From: Baffinella frigidus
Taxonomy: Eukaryota > Cryptophyceae > Cryptomonadales > Baffinellaceae
Direction of reading: 5' to 3'
NCBI GenBank assembly: GCA_026770585.1
Contig: MU646398.1
Location: forward strand, 770,070-801,217
Length of the DNA stretch: 31,148 bases
The first letter of the stretch is position 1. Every line of letters starts with the position of its first letter. The notes beneath the pieces are model-generated. The model was not told the DNA's origin. It saw only the letters and a list, made by a program, of their open reading frames with translations, and did no database searches. This document shows positions 8,096-16,824 of this stretch, one piece after another. A program made the translations under genes and the position numbers.

Positions 8096-11000
8096 GTACG
8101 CTCATCCATTTCATTGTCAAGCGTGTCTTCTTTCCCCTACGCCGGAAGGACTTCATTTCATTCACTATCTGTTCGGACTTTTGGTTTCATTCATCCATTT
8201 CACCTTGTCTGAGCGGAACGGTCAGGCAAATCTGTGAATGACACTGGGGAGGGTTCCTGATATCCGTGTGGCGTGGGCCGGAATCGATGGGAATGCGCTG
8301 CTAAGGGTTGAGGGTTTTGTGTTTAAGGTTTCGGGGGTTGGTTTTGTGGTTTAGGGTTTAGGGTTTTGGATTCAGGCCAAAACCCTGCAGCACACCCGAA
8401 ATCCAGGAGAAATCCGGCACTAACACCGACCTGGATTTCGGGTTTGGGAACTTCCTTCAACGCTGGGTGGTCGATGTTTGGTCAGCGGTCGCAGATCAAA
8501 AATTATGTCGGCGTCCTGGCCGATCAGAAACCCTCTCGGATTTCTGGTCGGCAACCCCTGACCTTGGTTAGCGTTCAAGGTTCAAAGTGTAGGAGAAATC
8601 AGAGCAGAAGACGCGCCAGAGCAAGGGGTGCGCCGCTGCACTCTTGTTTCATGTGCAAGAAAGGATCATCTCATCCTCGCTCTGTCTCAGTTCAACACAT
8701 TCTTTCTGCGGGATTCACTGTGCTGAGTGTCCAACAAAAATACCAACACAAGAGTGATCGGAGCCCCTAACATGTATCTCACAACCTGTTCGGGGAAAAA
8801 TCACCCTCCCCTCCCCACTCACTAACGCCTCTTCCGTCAATGACTAATCGCCCCCCCCCCCCCCTGTTGAAAACGCCTCCCGGACTGATCGCTGACGCGT
8901 CTCGGACTGATCGTCTCTCGCCCGTGGGAAGGACCGCGCGCGGCTGCTCGCAGTGGAGGCGCAGGTACCCTGTGGTCGGGTTCTCCAAGACTTCGACCAC
9001 AGGGTCTTCCCGGACTTCCCGGACCACAGGGTCTTCCCGGACGACCACAGGGTCTTCCCGGACAGGGTCCTCCCAGACTTCGACCACAGGGTCTTCCCGG
9101 ACTGATTCTGACCACCCGCCCTCTCCCCCCCTCCTCCTGGCACCTCTTGCTTCTCATCTCAGACTTAACCCCCCCCTCCCCACCCCCCCGACCCTCCCAC
9201 CAGGCGCTCGACGTGCGGCTGGAGAAAGTAGAGGGGCAGGTGCGCGAGATGTCGTCATCGCTCCTCATCCTTCTCGCCGAACTCGGGGACATCCGCCGCC
9301 TCAGCAGCCCAGGCGCGCCTCCCTACACCCGAAACCCGAAACCTGAAACCCGAAACACGAAACACGAAACACGAAACACGAAAAACGAAAAATGAAACCT
9401 GAAACCCGAAACCTGAAACCCGAAAACCGAAAACCGAAAACTGAAACCCGACACCCGAAACCCGAAGCCCGAAACCCTGACCCTTAACCCTAGACCTGAA
9501 TCCTAAACCCTGAACCCTGAACCCTGAAACCAAAACCCTAAACCCTACACCCGTAAACCGCAACCCTCAACCCTCAGCCCTGAACCCTAAACCCTACACC
9601 CTGAACCCTAACCCCCCGACCCTAAACCCGAAACCCTAAACTCTAAACCCTAAACCCCAAACCCTTAACCCTACACCCTAAACCTTAAACCCTAAAACCC
9701 TGAACCAGGCGTCTCACAGGAGAGGGTACACGATAATGGCAACCCTCCCGACGTTTCCCGCGGCAGCAGCCATCCCGCGCCGGAGGATTCTCTGGGCGGT
9801 GTGGATTCGTTTGCTGGGGGAGAGGCCAAGGAGGAGGGGGCGGGGGGGGGGGCGCCGTCGATGCTGCTCACTGTGGTGTTCATCCATGAGGTATGTGTGC
9901 CAGGCCTCATTTGGAGTTGCGCCTGGCGAGTGGTTTGGATTGGAGAGTAGCGCCTGGTGAGTGTTGTGGGTTCAGGGGCTTGTGTGTTTAGGTGTTTAGG
10001 GTTTAGGGTTGAGGGTTGAGGGTTTGGGGTTGAGGGTTTAGGGTTTAGGAAGAGCGGGCAACGGCGCACGGCATCTTTGCTGTCACGTGTGTTAGGCAGA
10101 GCCCCCTTACGGCGCACGGCGTTGATGATTGGGGTGTGTGGAATAGGGATAAGGGTATATGGTGTGCGCCTGCACACCCGTACAAGAAGTCAGGGTTTGG
10201 AATTGGCGGTCTAGGATCGAGGGTTGAGGGTTTTGACACGCGGCTGACACGGAGGCATTTTTCGCAGGTGTGGCTCTTCATGCAGCACGCCAACGTGCTT
10301 CTCAACCCCTACCTCCAGGTTCATCTGAAACTCATTGGATGGAAGGGTAGGTTCGTCTGAAAACTCTTGGATTAAAGGGCACACAGCATGCAGTATTGGA
10401 TCACAGTAGGCCATAGCGCTCCAACAAGACAATGCGGGCATAAGAGCCCCACGGCCTACCGTGCTTCAATCCCGCACTGTATGCTACGCTACGGGACCGT
10501 ATACCCTCAGTTTCCTCACTAAGTTGGCAACAACCTCATCATCGCAACCACGGGGTCTTATTCGACGCTGCAGGGTTCAGGGTTTTGTGTTAAGGGTGCA
10601 GGGGTTCGGGTTCAGCGTTCAGGGTTCAAGGAGCAGGGTTCAAGTTTTCGGGTTTCCCGAGAGACGCTGGGCCATTTGCTGGCTGGTGCCGCCATGCTCA
10701 TCGCAATCTGGAAAGCCGCGGGAGCTTCTAGTTCTGCCTCACTCGGGTTGACCCACTCTTCCCACCTTGACATCCTGGGGATGCGTTACACATTCGTCAA
10801 CTGGAGAGGGGAAAAAGAAAACGGGCTTACCAGATTGGTGAGCCCTAATTGACTGAGGCAGAGTGAGAGCGAGGATCCGCCTGGCGGCCTGCTGTCAGCG
10901 GGCCAGGGGGCTTGTTGTAGGTTGGGATTTTTTGGTGTGGAGGTGCTGACGCCCCCCCCTTCCGCGAGCAGCGTCTGGATCGCAAGTATGGCATCGCACT

Positions 11001-14000
11001 CCTCCGCCAGAGAATGTATGTACCCCGAGCAAACCCACAATCATGAACCCAAACCCCCAAACCCCAGACCGAGAACAATCCACCTCTTGGCCTGAGCACC
11101 CCTCCTCTTTTCGCACTCCCCTCACCAGAAATCTTCTCTATTTCTCTCAAGCCTGGAGATGAGTTACAGAAATGTCCGCACGCGAATGCAGCCCGTTCCA
11201 CAGTCTTCTTCTTCTTTATTACTCTCGATATGTTCCAGAGTCCTCACTAGGGCACTCCTCGAACCCAGGGAGTCTGGTTCTGGTCCGCGCTGCCTAGGGT
11301 CGCCCCATTCTACAGTAGAACACGACGTTTCCACCCGTACTACACCCCCAGCTCACGAACCTACTGTGGCACACACGCATCTCCCAAGTCGAAAAGATTG
11401 GTAGACGAGGAGATTACAGGTCCTGGCCTTGGTCCAAGGTCCTGGGTTCCCTGCCCAGGAGGTTCTTGACCTCCAGCCTCTGCGTCACCCGGCAAGGCAG
11501 GGCCGTCATTTGCCGCTCTCCATCGTGTCTATTGGTTGGCAGGAAGTTGAGTCTCGTTTGGGGGTTGGGGTTGGGGTTCGGAGGTCGGGCGTGTGAGGTG
11601 TGGGGTTTGGGGTTTGAGGTTGTGGTTGACCCCATCATGGCACACACCAGGTACTGGGTGATCGCGGGGGTGCTCGGAGCGTACTGGGCGCGCGAAACGC
11701 TCTCCATGGCTTTCTTCTACCCGCACGTCTCGCCCTCGACGCGCATCATGATCTCAGTCTCTTGCATCTACCACTGGGCCAAAATCGCTCTGGTACGCCC
11801 GAGCTCTGCATCACTAGCATTGATCGACTGTTCTCATGTTGACATGCTGGGTTTTGCGGTACACATTTGTCAACTTTGGAGGGGGGAAGAGCTCGGGCGC
11901 ACCGAATTGGTGAGCTCAAATAGACCCTTGACGCAAAGGATGATCTCTGTCTCGTGCATCTACCACTGGGCCAAGATCGCTTTCGTATGCCTGGCTCTGC
12001 CCCAATCAGGTTGACCGCTCTGGAAGCTCTAGCTCTGCCTTACTTGGATAGCTCCAGCTCTGCTTCACTCAGGTTGACCGAAGATTCTCATGTTGACATG
12101 CTGGAAGTGCGGTACAAATCCGTCAACTTTGGAGGGGGGGAGAGCCCGGGCACACCGACTTGGTGAGCCCAAAACGACCCTTGACGCGCATGATGATCTA
12201 TGTCTCGTGTGTCTACCACTGGGCCAAGATCGCTCGGTAGCTCCCCTCCGCCCTTCTTCTCCCCCCGCCCCCCCCCAGCCCCCCCCCCCACTCCTCCCTC
12301 GCATGCCCAAACCCCACATGGGGAATACGGTGGGTGCACTCAAGCGGCACGCTGGGGCAGGTGACCCCTGTCAGTATCCTGTGCTTCCCGTGGGGTGTGT
12401 GCGGAGCAACGCGAGGGGTGTGTGCGGAGCAAGCATCGTATCCATCCTTGATCGATCACGTTCCACCTGACCACCCCATGTTGGTCAGGAGCGTTCCTGA
12501 CTAACAGGGGGGGGGTGTTCCGCGTGGCGCAGGTGTCGATGGACGCTTCCAACAAGTGCTCGCCGCGCCTCGGGATCATGTCTCTCCTCATCGACCATTG
12601 GTGCCTACCCCCAGAACCCTTAACCATCAACGTTGATCCCTAGACTCTAACCCCTAAACCCTAAACCCCAACCCCCAAATTCCACACCCCACACCCTCAA
12701 CCCCAAACCCCACATCGTAAAAACCCCAAACCCTAAATCCTGAACTCTCAACCCTAAGCCCTAAACCCTAAGGTGCCTCGACACGCTCTTCGACAGACTC
12801 GTGACTGCCAAGCGCGTCCTGCTGCAGGCATCACCACCCACCCTCCCAGAATTTAGCAACCTTGTTTGCAGGCAGCCGTGACCGCTCTCGCATGCCGCTG
12901 CCGCTTGTTTGCCAGTTACCCCCACACTCGTGTGAGGCACCCAGTGCACGCATCTAGTGACGCGTGGCGCCTCTCTCTCTATCTCTCGCTCTCTCTCTCT
13001 ATCGCTCTCTCTCTCTATCGCTCTCTCTCTCTCTCACGCTCGCTCGCTGTCTCTCTCTCTCTCTTCCTCTCTCGCGCTCTCTCTCTCAACTTTGGACTGG
13101 CGCGGCGCAGGGTTTGGACACAGCGACGCACCTCGGCATCCTCGTCGATGTGGGCAGCACGTACCCCTCCCTCGCGCCGACCGCGGTGTGCGTCGCCGTG
13201 GTGTGGAGCGTGCATACGGCCATGTGCCAGGTGAAACATGCACCCTTCACCCTTCACCCTCAACCCGAAACCCGAAACCCGAAACCCGAAACCCGAAACC
13301 CGAAACCCGAAACCCGAAACCCGAAACCCCTGAGGAACCATACACTCTCCACCCCCAAGGCCCTGAATCCCTAATGGAGCGCGGCCGTGTGTCAGGTGAC
13401 GGGTAAGTCGACGGCGACGCTCTTCGTTGAAGCGTTCAAAAGCATCCTGCACCCGGTGCGGCCGCCCCCCCTCCCCACGGCTCTGCCTCACTTGGTGTGG
13501 CCGGCTCTTCTCAAGTTGACGTTCTGGATTTGCGGTACACATGCGTCAACAGCTCGCAGGGGGAGGCGCCGCGTTACAACCCCCCCAGTGAGCAGTGAGC
13601 AGTGAGCGAACGTGTGGACCATGACCACGCTGCTGCTACCTCAACGCTGGACCCTAAACCCTAAACCCTAAACCCTAAACCCTAAACCCCAAACCCTAAA
13701 CCCTAAACCCTAAACCCTAAACCCTAAACCCTAAACCCTCAACCCTAAACCCTAAACCTTGAAACCCTAAACCCTAAACCCTGCTTCCGGTTGCAGGGAA
13801 ACACGCATCATCCAAAGGGCTCCAAGGGTTTCCCCAAGACCATCGACGAGGAGGGTGGGGGGGGTGTTCGCGGGGCGGACATCCTGGGGGGGCGGGATGC
13901 TCCGGTGCCCTAGACCCTACACCCAAAAACCTGAACCCGAAACCCCCTCAGCCCTGCACCCCGAAATAGCTCTCTGGTCCATCACAGTGATCCATCAAAT

Positions 14001-15928
14001 CACGAATCATGAGACTGCTCCCTGCTGCATCGAAAATCAGCATTGGTCAGCGGTGCTCGAAGGTTCCGTCTACCACTTAGCAGCCACTGGGAGCTTCACG
14101 GATACAGTCTATGTAAACAATTTGCACTAGAATATTATCCATCGCCCTGGAACCTAACAGGATTTCCACCTTGATTTCAAGGTGCAAAGGAACTTGGCCG
14201 CTGCTAAGTGGAGTGCCAGGCGGCCCACGCAACGTTTTCTAACATTTGCCCGCCTGGTTCATTTGAGTCCCGCCTCGGTGGAGGAAGATCCGAACCTGCG
14301 GAACCTCTCAAACCCCGGACTGGGCCGTTTCAGGAATGCAAACCTCCTTACTGGCCCAAACCTCTTGACAGTTGAGTCCCGCCTCGGTGGAGGACGAGGC
14401 GTGGCTGCTGATCGCCAACCTCGCAGGAGCTGCTTCCATCGCTGCCCTCACCCTCGCGTACCCCCCCCCTCCCTCCCCGTGCCTCCCTGCGCCCTATACT
14501 TGCTGAAAGTGCTCGCTTAAAGAATGCCCGATGACCTCGAGGTGTCTGTAGGCTACCTAGTTATGGCTCCCGTCGCATCCGACGCGTCGATCGCGCATCA
14601 GCTCTCTCCAGGCACTGATCAATCGTGCTGTGCCTCACGTGTCGGGGGGTGTTGCGCTTGAGGGGTGCGGGGGTAGTAGGGCCCTCCTGGTGGCAGATTC
14701 AATTCAGCTGAGAGAGACCTTTGGTACTACCAACACAGTCTGCGCTACCATGCGCAGGCTAGGGGGCTAGTTGGCCCCTTCACTCTCTACATCGGGATGT
14801 CTCTTGAGACCCTAAACCCCAAACCGGTCGCTCCGCACAGGTGGGGGGTGGGGTTCGTGGGGGCGTTCACACTCTACCTCGGAGTGTCTCTCTCAGCCGC
14901 GTTGGTCGTCGCGGCAAACGAGGCCGTCCGCGCTGCCCAGGTCTAACCGAGCCACCCCTGTGCAGGATACCATGTGTTAGTTGACCAGCGTATGCGTGGT
15001 TATGGTTACCCTCAACTAGTGGGAGACCTCGAGAGTTGAGGCGACTCGCCGTACGGCCGTCAAGGCAAACGAGGCCGTCCACGCTGCCCACGTTTGATTT
15101 GGTTCGAGTTAGTTGGAGTTGGTGTGCGTCCTATATTAGCGCATTGCGCACACCCCGCCGAGCCACTCGGGGGGCTACATGCCTCTGTTTCAAAGGCAAC
15201 TTGCCCAAAGGCACTTGACATTTAGGTTTTCTCGTGAGATTGTGATCACGTGACCCCGCGCTCTACCTCGGAGTATCGCTCTCAGCCGCGTTGGTCGTCG
15301 CGGCAAACGAGGCCGTCCGCGCTGCCCAGGTCTAACCGAGCCACCCCTGTGCAGGATATCATGTGTTAGTTCACCAGCGTTTTTGTGGTTATGGTTACCC
15401 TCAACTAGTGGGAGACCTCGAGAGTTGAGGCGACTCGCCGTACGGCCGTTGCGGCAAACGGGGCCGTCCGTGCTGCCCAGGTCCCCCCAAGCCCCTAGAC
15501 CCTCAACACTAAACCCTCAACCCTAAACCCTGAACCCCAACCCTAAACCCCGAAACCCCAAACCCCAAACCCCAAACCCCAAAACCAAAAACCAAAAACC
15601 TAGTCCAGTAGACCCTAACCCCACACCCTAACCGGCAGGTTAGGGAGGGGGGGCGTTGATCAGGCGTGGTGTGCGGGCGAGGGGGGCGCGTTACGGCCTC
15701 CGATCCCTAACCTCACACCCAAACTGGTAGGTGCGCGAGAAGAGCGTGGTGCGGCACCTCCTCACCCGCGACAAACACTCTGCATCCTCCTCGCATCCTC
15801 TTCCCTACCAAGGACTCGACACAACACACGACCACGACCGGTCGAAAGAACGCGCGCACCTCGGAGAGCAGCCGGAAGGCAGGTTCGCGCCCTCCTTGGA
15901 CTCTTCGGAGGGTTGCCCCGCTCTCTTG
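8009..15928 (+). CDS. Unidentified multi-pass membrane protein, about 12 exons
   Basis: I do not recognise the family. Exons: 8009-8095, about 9204-9319, 9720-9890, 10268-10318, 11619-11792, 12533-12600, 12773-12827, 13111-13230, 13396-13455, 14372-14457, 14841-14940, 15731-15928. From 9720 on all phases agree (1083 bp, 361 codons), which is strong support for one transcript. A cleavable-looking signal peptide is followed by a possible coiled coil, an acidic Gly/Ser/Pro-rich linker, then roughly five to six hydrophobic segments (around MLLTVVFIHE, VIAGVLGAYW, RIMISVSCIYHWAKIAL, TAVCVAVVWSV, LLIANLAGAASIAALTLA, GAFTLYLGVSLSAALVVAA) and a charged, His-containing tail. One intron seems to use a GC donor (12828). 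It has no His boxes of a fatty-acid hydroxylase. No stop codon was found, and its last exon is in phase with the first WAX2 exon at 16765, so it may be the N-terminal part of the next gene. Confidence 0.65.
8096..9203. other. Intron with small inverted repeats and a minisatellite
   Basis: Telomere-like TTTAGGG block at 8302-8372. Perfect 13-bp inverted repeat at 8395-8407/8430-8442, and another with one mismatch at 8519-8530/8541-8552. Minisatellite of ccacagggtcttcccgga at 8985-9110. No exon recognised; a 134-codon frame at 8366-8770 has no supporting motif. Confidence 0.5.
9204..9319 (+). CDS. Membrane protein exon 2: possible coiled coil
   Basis: Acceptor caccag before 9204. Encodes ALDVRLEKVEGQVREM then LLILLAELGDIRRL, with heptad-like Leu/Val spacing. 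The 3' end is unresolved: an early donor (gtgcgc at 9240) or a GC donor near 9319 are both possible. Confidence 0.5.
9329..9704. repeat. Long telomere-like block (gaaaccc to ccctaaa)
   Basis: Graded array: gaaacccgaaac variants on the left passing to ccctaaaccctgaa on the right, ending 15 bases before exon 9720. Confidence 0.92.
9720..9890 (+). CDS. Membrane protein exon 3: acidic linker and first hydrophobic segment
   Basis: Acceptor ctcacag, donor gtatgt, 57 codons in phase 0. Reads an Asp/Glu/Gly-rich linker then GAPSMLLTVVFIHE, which continues into the next exon. Confidence 0.7.
9985..10050. repeat. Telomere-like block, TTTAGGG on plus
   Basis: Opposite orientation to most plus-gene introns. 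Confidence 0.8.
10268..10318 (+). CDS. Membrane protein exon 4
   Basis: 51-bp exon, acceptor tcgcag, donor gttcat. Encodes VWLFMQHANVLLNPYLQ, phase 0. Confidence 0.7.
10726..10866 (+). mobile_element. Inverted-repeat element, GCTCTGCCTCACTC family
   Basis: Left end ctagttctgcctcactcggg, right end gactgaggcagag; interior ccttgacatcctgg...acattcgtcaact and attggtgagcc. Around 140 bp, non-autonomous (MITE-like). The strand given is that of the family orientation used here. Confidence 0.7.
11561..11617. repeat. G-rich telomere-like block
   Basis: ggggttggggtt and ggggtttgggg variants immediately before exon 11619-11792. It is purine-rich on the sense strand, an exception to the general bias. 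Confidence 0.75.
11619..11792 (+). CDS. Membrane protein exon 5
   Basis: Acceptor tttgag, donor gtacgc, 58 codons in phase 0. Contains two hydrophobic segments (WVIAGVLGAYWARETLSM and MISVSCIYHWAKIAL). Its last 50 bases recur twice downstream. Confidence 0.72.
11797..11935 (+). mobile_element. Inverted-repeat element between exon copies
   Basis: Starts five bases inside the donor of exon 11619-11792 (gagctctgcatcac) and carries tgttgacatgctggg, gcggtaca, tgtcaacttt and attggtgagc. Directly followed by a copy of the exon end. Confidence 0.68.
11936..12236 (+). repeat. Two copies of the end of membrane exon 5 around a second element
   Basis: Copies at 11928-11985 (SVSCIYHWAKIAF, donor gtatgc) and 12183-12235 (VSCVYHWAKIA, donor shifted to ggtagc). 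Between them (11995-12183) lies another copy of the same inverted-repeat element. Confidence 0.75.
12533..12600 (+). CDS. Membrane protein exon 6
   Basis: Acceptor gcgcag, donor gtgcct, phase 2 at the end. Encodes VSMDASNKCSPRLGIM then SLLIDH. Confidence 0.68.
12606..12772. repeat. Telomere-like block ending at a 3' splice site
   Basis: ccctaaaccccaa variants; the acceptor of exon 12773-12827 is made from the array itself (ccctaag). Confidence 0.9.
12773..12827 (+). CDS. Membrane protein exon 7, GC donor
   Basis: Acceptor cctaag at the end of a telomere-like block. Encodes CLDTLFDRLVTAKRVLLQ. The following bases are gcatca, so the intron would be GC-AG; phase 0 on exit fits the next exon. 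Confidence 0.6.
12970..13088. repeat. CT microsatellite before exon 8
   Basis: (CT)n with tatcg and cacg interruptions, just upstream of the acceptor at 13110; a natural pyrimidine tract. Confidence 0.9.
13111..13230 (+). CDS. Membrane protein exon 8
   Basis: Acceptor gcgcag, donor gtgaaa, 40 codons. Encodes GLDTATHLGILVDVG, then a hydrophobic stretch APTAVCVAVVWSVHTAM. A copy of its last bases precedes exon 9 at 13374-13395. Confidence 0.72.
13250..13345. repeat. gaaaccc heptamer array
   Basis: About nine almost perfect tandem copies of cccgaaa, the most regular array of the gaaaccc variant in the window. Confidence 0.9.
13396..13455 (+). CDS. Membrane protein exon 9
   Basis: Acceptor gtgtcag, donor gtgcgg, 20 codons: VTGKSTATLFVEAFKSILHP. 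An inverted-repeat element starts about 30 bases after the donor. Confidence 0.68.
13484..13600 (+). mobile_element. Inverted-repeat element, GCTCTGCCTCACTC family
   Basis: ggctctgcctcacttggtg, then aagttgacgttctgg, gcggtacacatgcgtcaac; the right end is diverged. Starts about 30 bases after the donor of exon 9. Confidence 0.6.
13649..13792. repeat. Perfect telomere-type CCCTAAA array
   Basis: Up to seven uninterrupted ccctaaa units; the cleanest plant-type telomere sequence in the left half. Internal, flanked by gene sequence on both sides, so not a chromosome end. Confidence 0.92.
14372..14457 (+). CDS. Membrane protein exon 10
   Basis: Acceptor ttgacag, donor gtaccc, phase 2 on exit. Encodes LSPASVEDEAWLLIANLA then GAASIAALTL. 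A 24-bp copy of its start lies at 14262-14285. Confidence 0.7.
14841..14940 (+). CDS. Membrane protein exon 11
   Basis: Acceptor gcacag, donor gtctaa, 33 codons, phase 0 on exit. Encodes WGVGFVGAFTLYLGVSL then SAALVVAANEAVRAAQ. Part of a 190-bp segment duplicated at 15259-15448. Confidence 0.7.
14868..15480 (+). repeat. Segmental duplication carrying exon 11
   Basis: 14870-15060 and 15259-15448 are near-identical (offset about 389), from ctctacctcgg through the exon and donor to cgtacggccgt. Shorter exon-end copies lie at 15061-15094 and 15449-15480. The second long copy lacks a usable acceptor. Confidence 0.85.
15480..15722. repeat. Telomere-like block before exon 12
   Basis: ccctaaa/ccccaaa variants, interrupted at 15645-15705 by G-rich unique sequence. 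Confidence 0.85.
15731..15928 (+). CDS. Membrane protein exon 12: charged tail
   Basis: Acceptor ctggtag, open for 66 codons to a possible donor gtattt. Starts VREKSVVRHLLTRDKHS and continues with a His/Asp/Glu/Arg-rich hydrophilic stretch. The end point is a guess. Confidence 0.55.
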
Positions 15929-16764
15929 GTATTTAGGGTTCAGGTGGCATTTAGGGTGCAGGTTCAACTCTGCACTCTCAATCATGAAACACTGCGCCCT
16001 CAATCACCCTAAATGTCTCACCACTCTCTACGGGGGGTTTCCGCGCGCCCCTGCCACTCGCGCCTCTGCGGTGGTGCCTGCCGCCTGCATCGAGGCGCAC
16101 GCTGTCCGCCGCCAATTCTTTTGATCGAGACAGACAAAATCTGGTTCGTCGGCAACGGACTCACGCGTGGATGCACTCTGGCAGCGTGGCGCGGCGCTTG
16201 GGGCATTTGGCGGGGTGGTGCGCGCCTTCGGCCCAGAAGGTCAATCTCCACACGACCCGCAACTATGCACGCCTTTCCTTGGCGCTGAGCCTGCCTCGGT
16301 TCAGAGAAGAGTCCTGGAAGTGCGCGCCTTCCGCCCAGAAGGTTACCTCAAAGCCCCGCGCCTATCCTGGCACTAAGCCTGCCCGGATTGGTTACCTTGC
16401 CGGTAGACACCCGGTTCGCCCAGAAGGTTAACTCCCCCACGACCCGCGAGTCGTGTGGGGATACGCGACTGTCCACGCCTGTTCTTGGCGCTGAACCTGC
16501 CTGGGTTAGGTGCCGTCCCGTTAGAAGGTTTGGTTCAAAGAAGAGACATGGGATTGTGACCCCGTATCTGGCGGGGTGGTGCGCGCCTTCGGCCCAGAAG
16601 GACCCCAGCGACCCGCGACTACTCACATCTGTTCCTGGTACTGGCTTGGTAGTGGCTTAGTAACCCTAAACCCCACACCCTAACCCTAAATCTGACCCCA
16701 AACCCCAAACCCTAAACCCTAAACCCTAAACCCCAACCCTAACGTCTGAATGGCCCGTGTGCAG
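15929..16764. other. Region between membrane exons and WAX2 exons
   Basis: The fatty-acid hydroxylase exons of a CER1-type gene would be expected here but no H-x(3-4)-H or H-x(2)-H-H box with plausible splice sites was found. The phrase gtgcgcgccttcggcccagaagg recurs at about 16217, 16319, 16405 (diverged) and 16578. A telomere-like block occupies 16662-16742. Confidence 0.5.
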
Positions 16765-16824
16765 ACGCGGGTACCAGAGGTGGTGTTCCTGGCACACCCG
16801 ACAACCCTCTCCTCCGCATTCGCT
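16765..16824 (+). CDS. WAX2 exon: VVFLAHPTT
   Basis: Acceptor gtgcag, donor gtcagt, 20 codons in phase 0. TRVPEVVFLAHPTTLSSAFA corresponds to the segment just after the hydroxylase domain in CER1. Decayed copy with the same donor at 16907-16941. Confidence 0.72.

Noticed and set aside
8366-8770. 134-codon ORF
   Set aside because: No motif, carries hairpin repeats, no splice-phase support.
9255-9563. Minus-strand ORFs reading GFRV/QGSGFRV repeats here and at 947, 20464, 21153, 26471, 29194
   Set aside because: They are translations of the telomere-like heptamer arrays; no splice or start context.
13649-13792. Chromosome end or telomere
   Set aside because: Arrays are short, internal, mostly degenerate and flanked by exons on both sides; they occur in nearly every intron.
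9720-15928. Membrane exons as the fatty-acid hydroxylase half of CER1
   Set aside because: No His boxes and no recognisable similarity to that domain.
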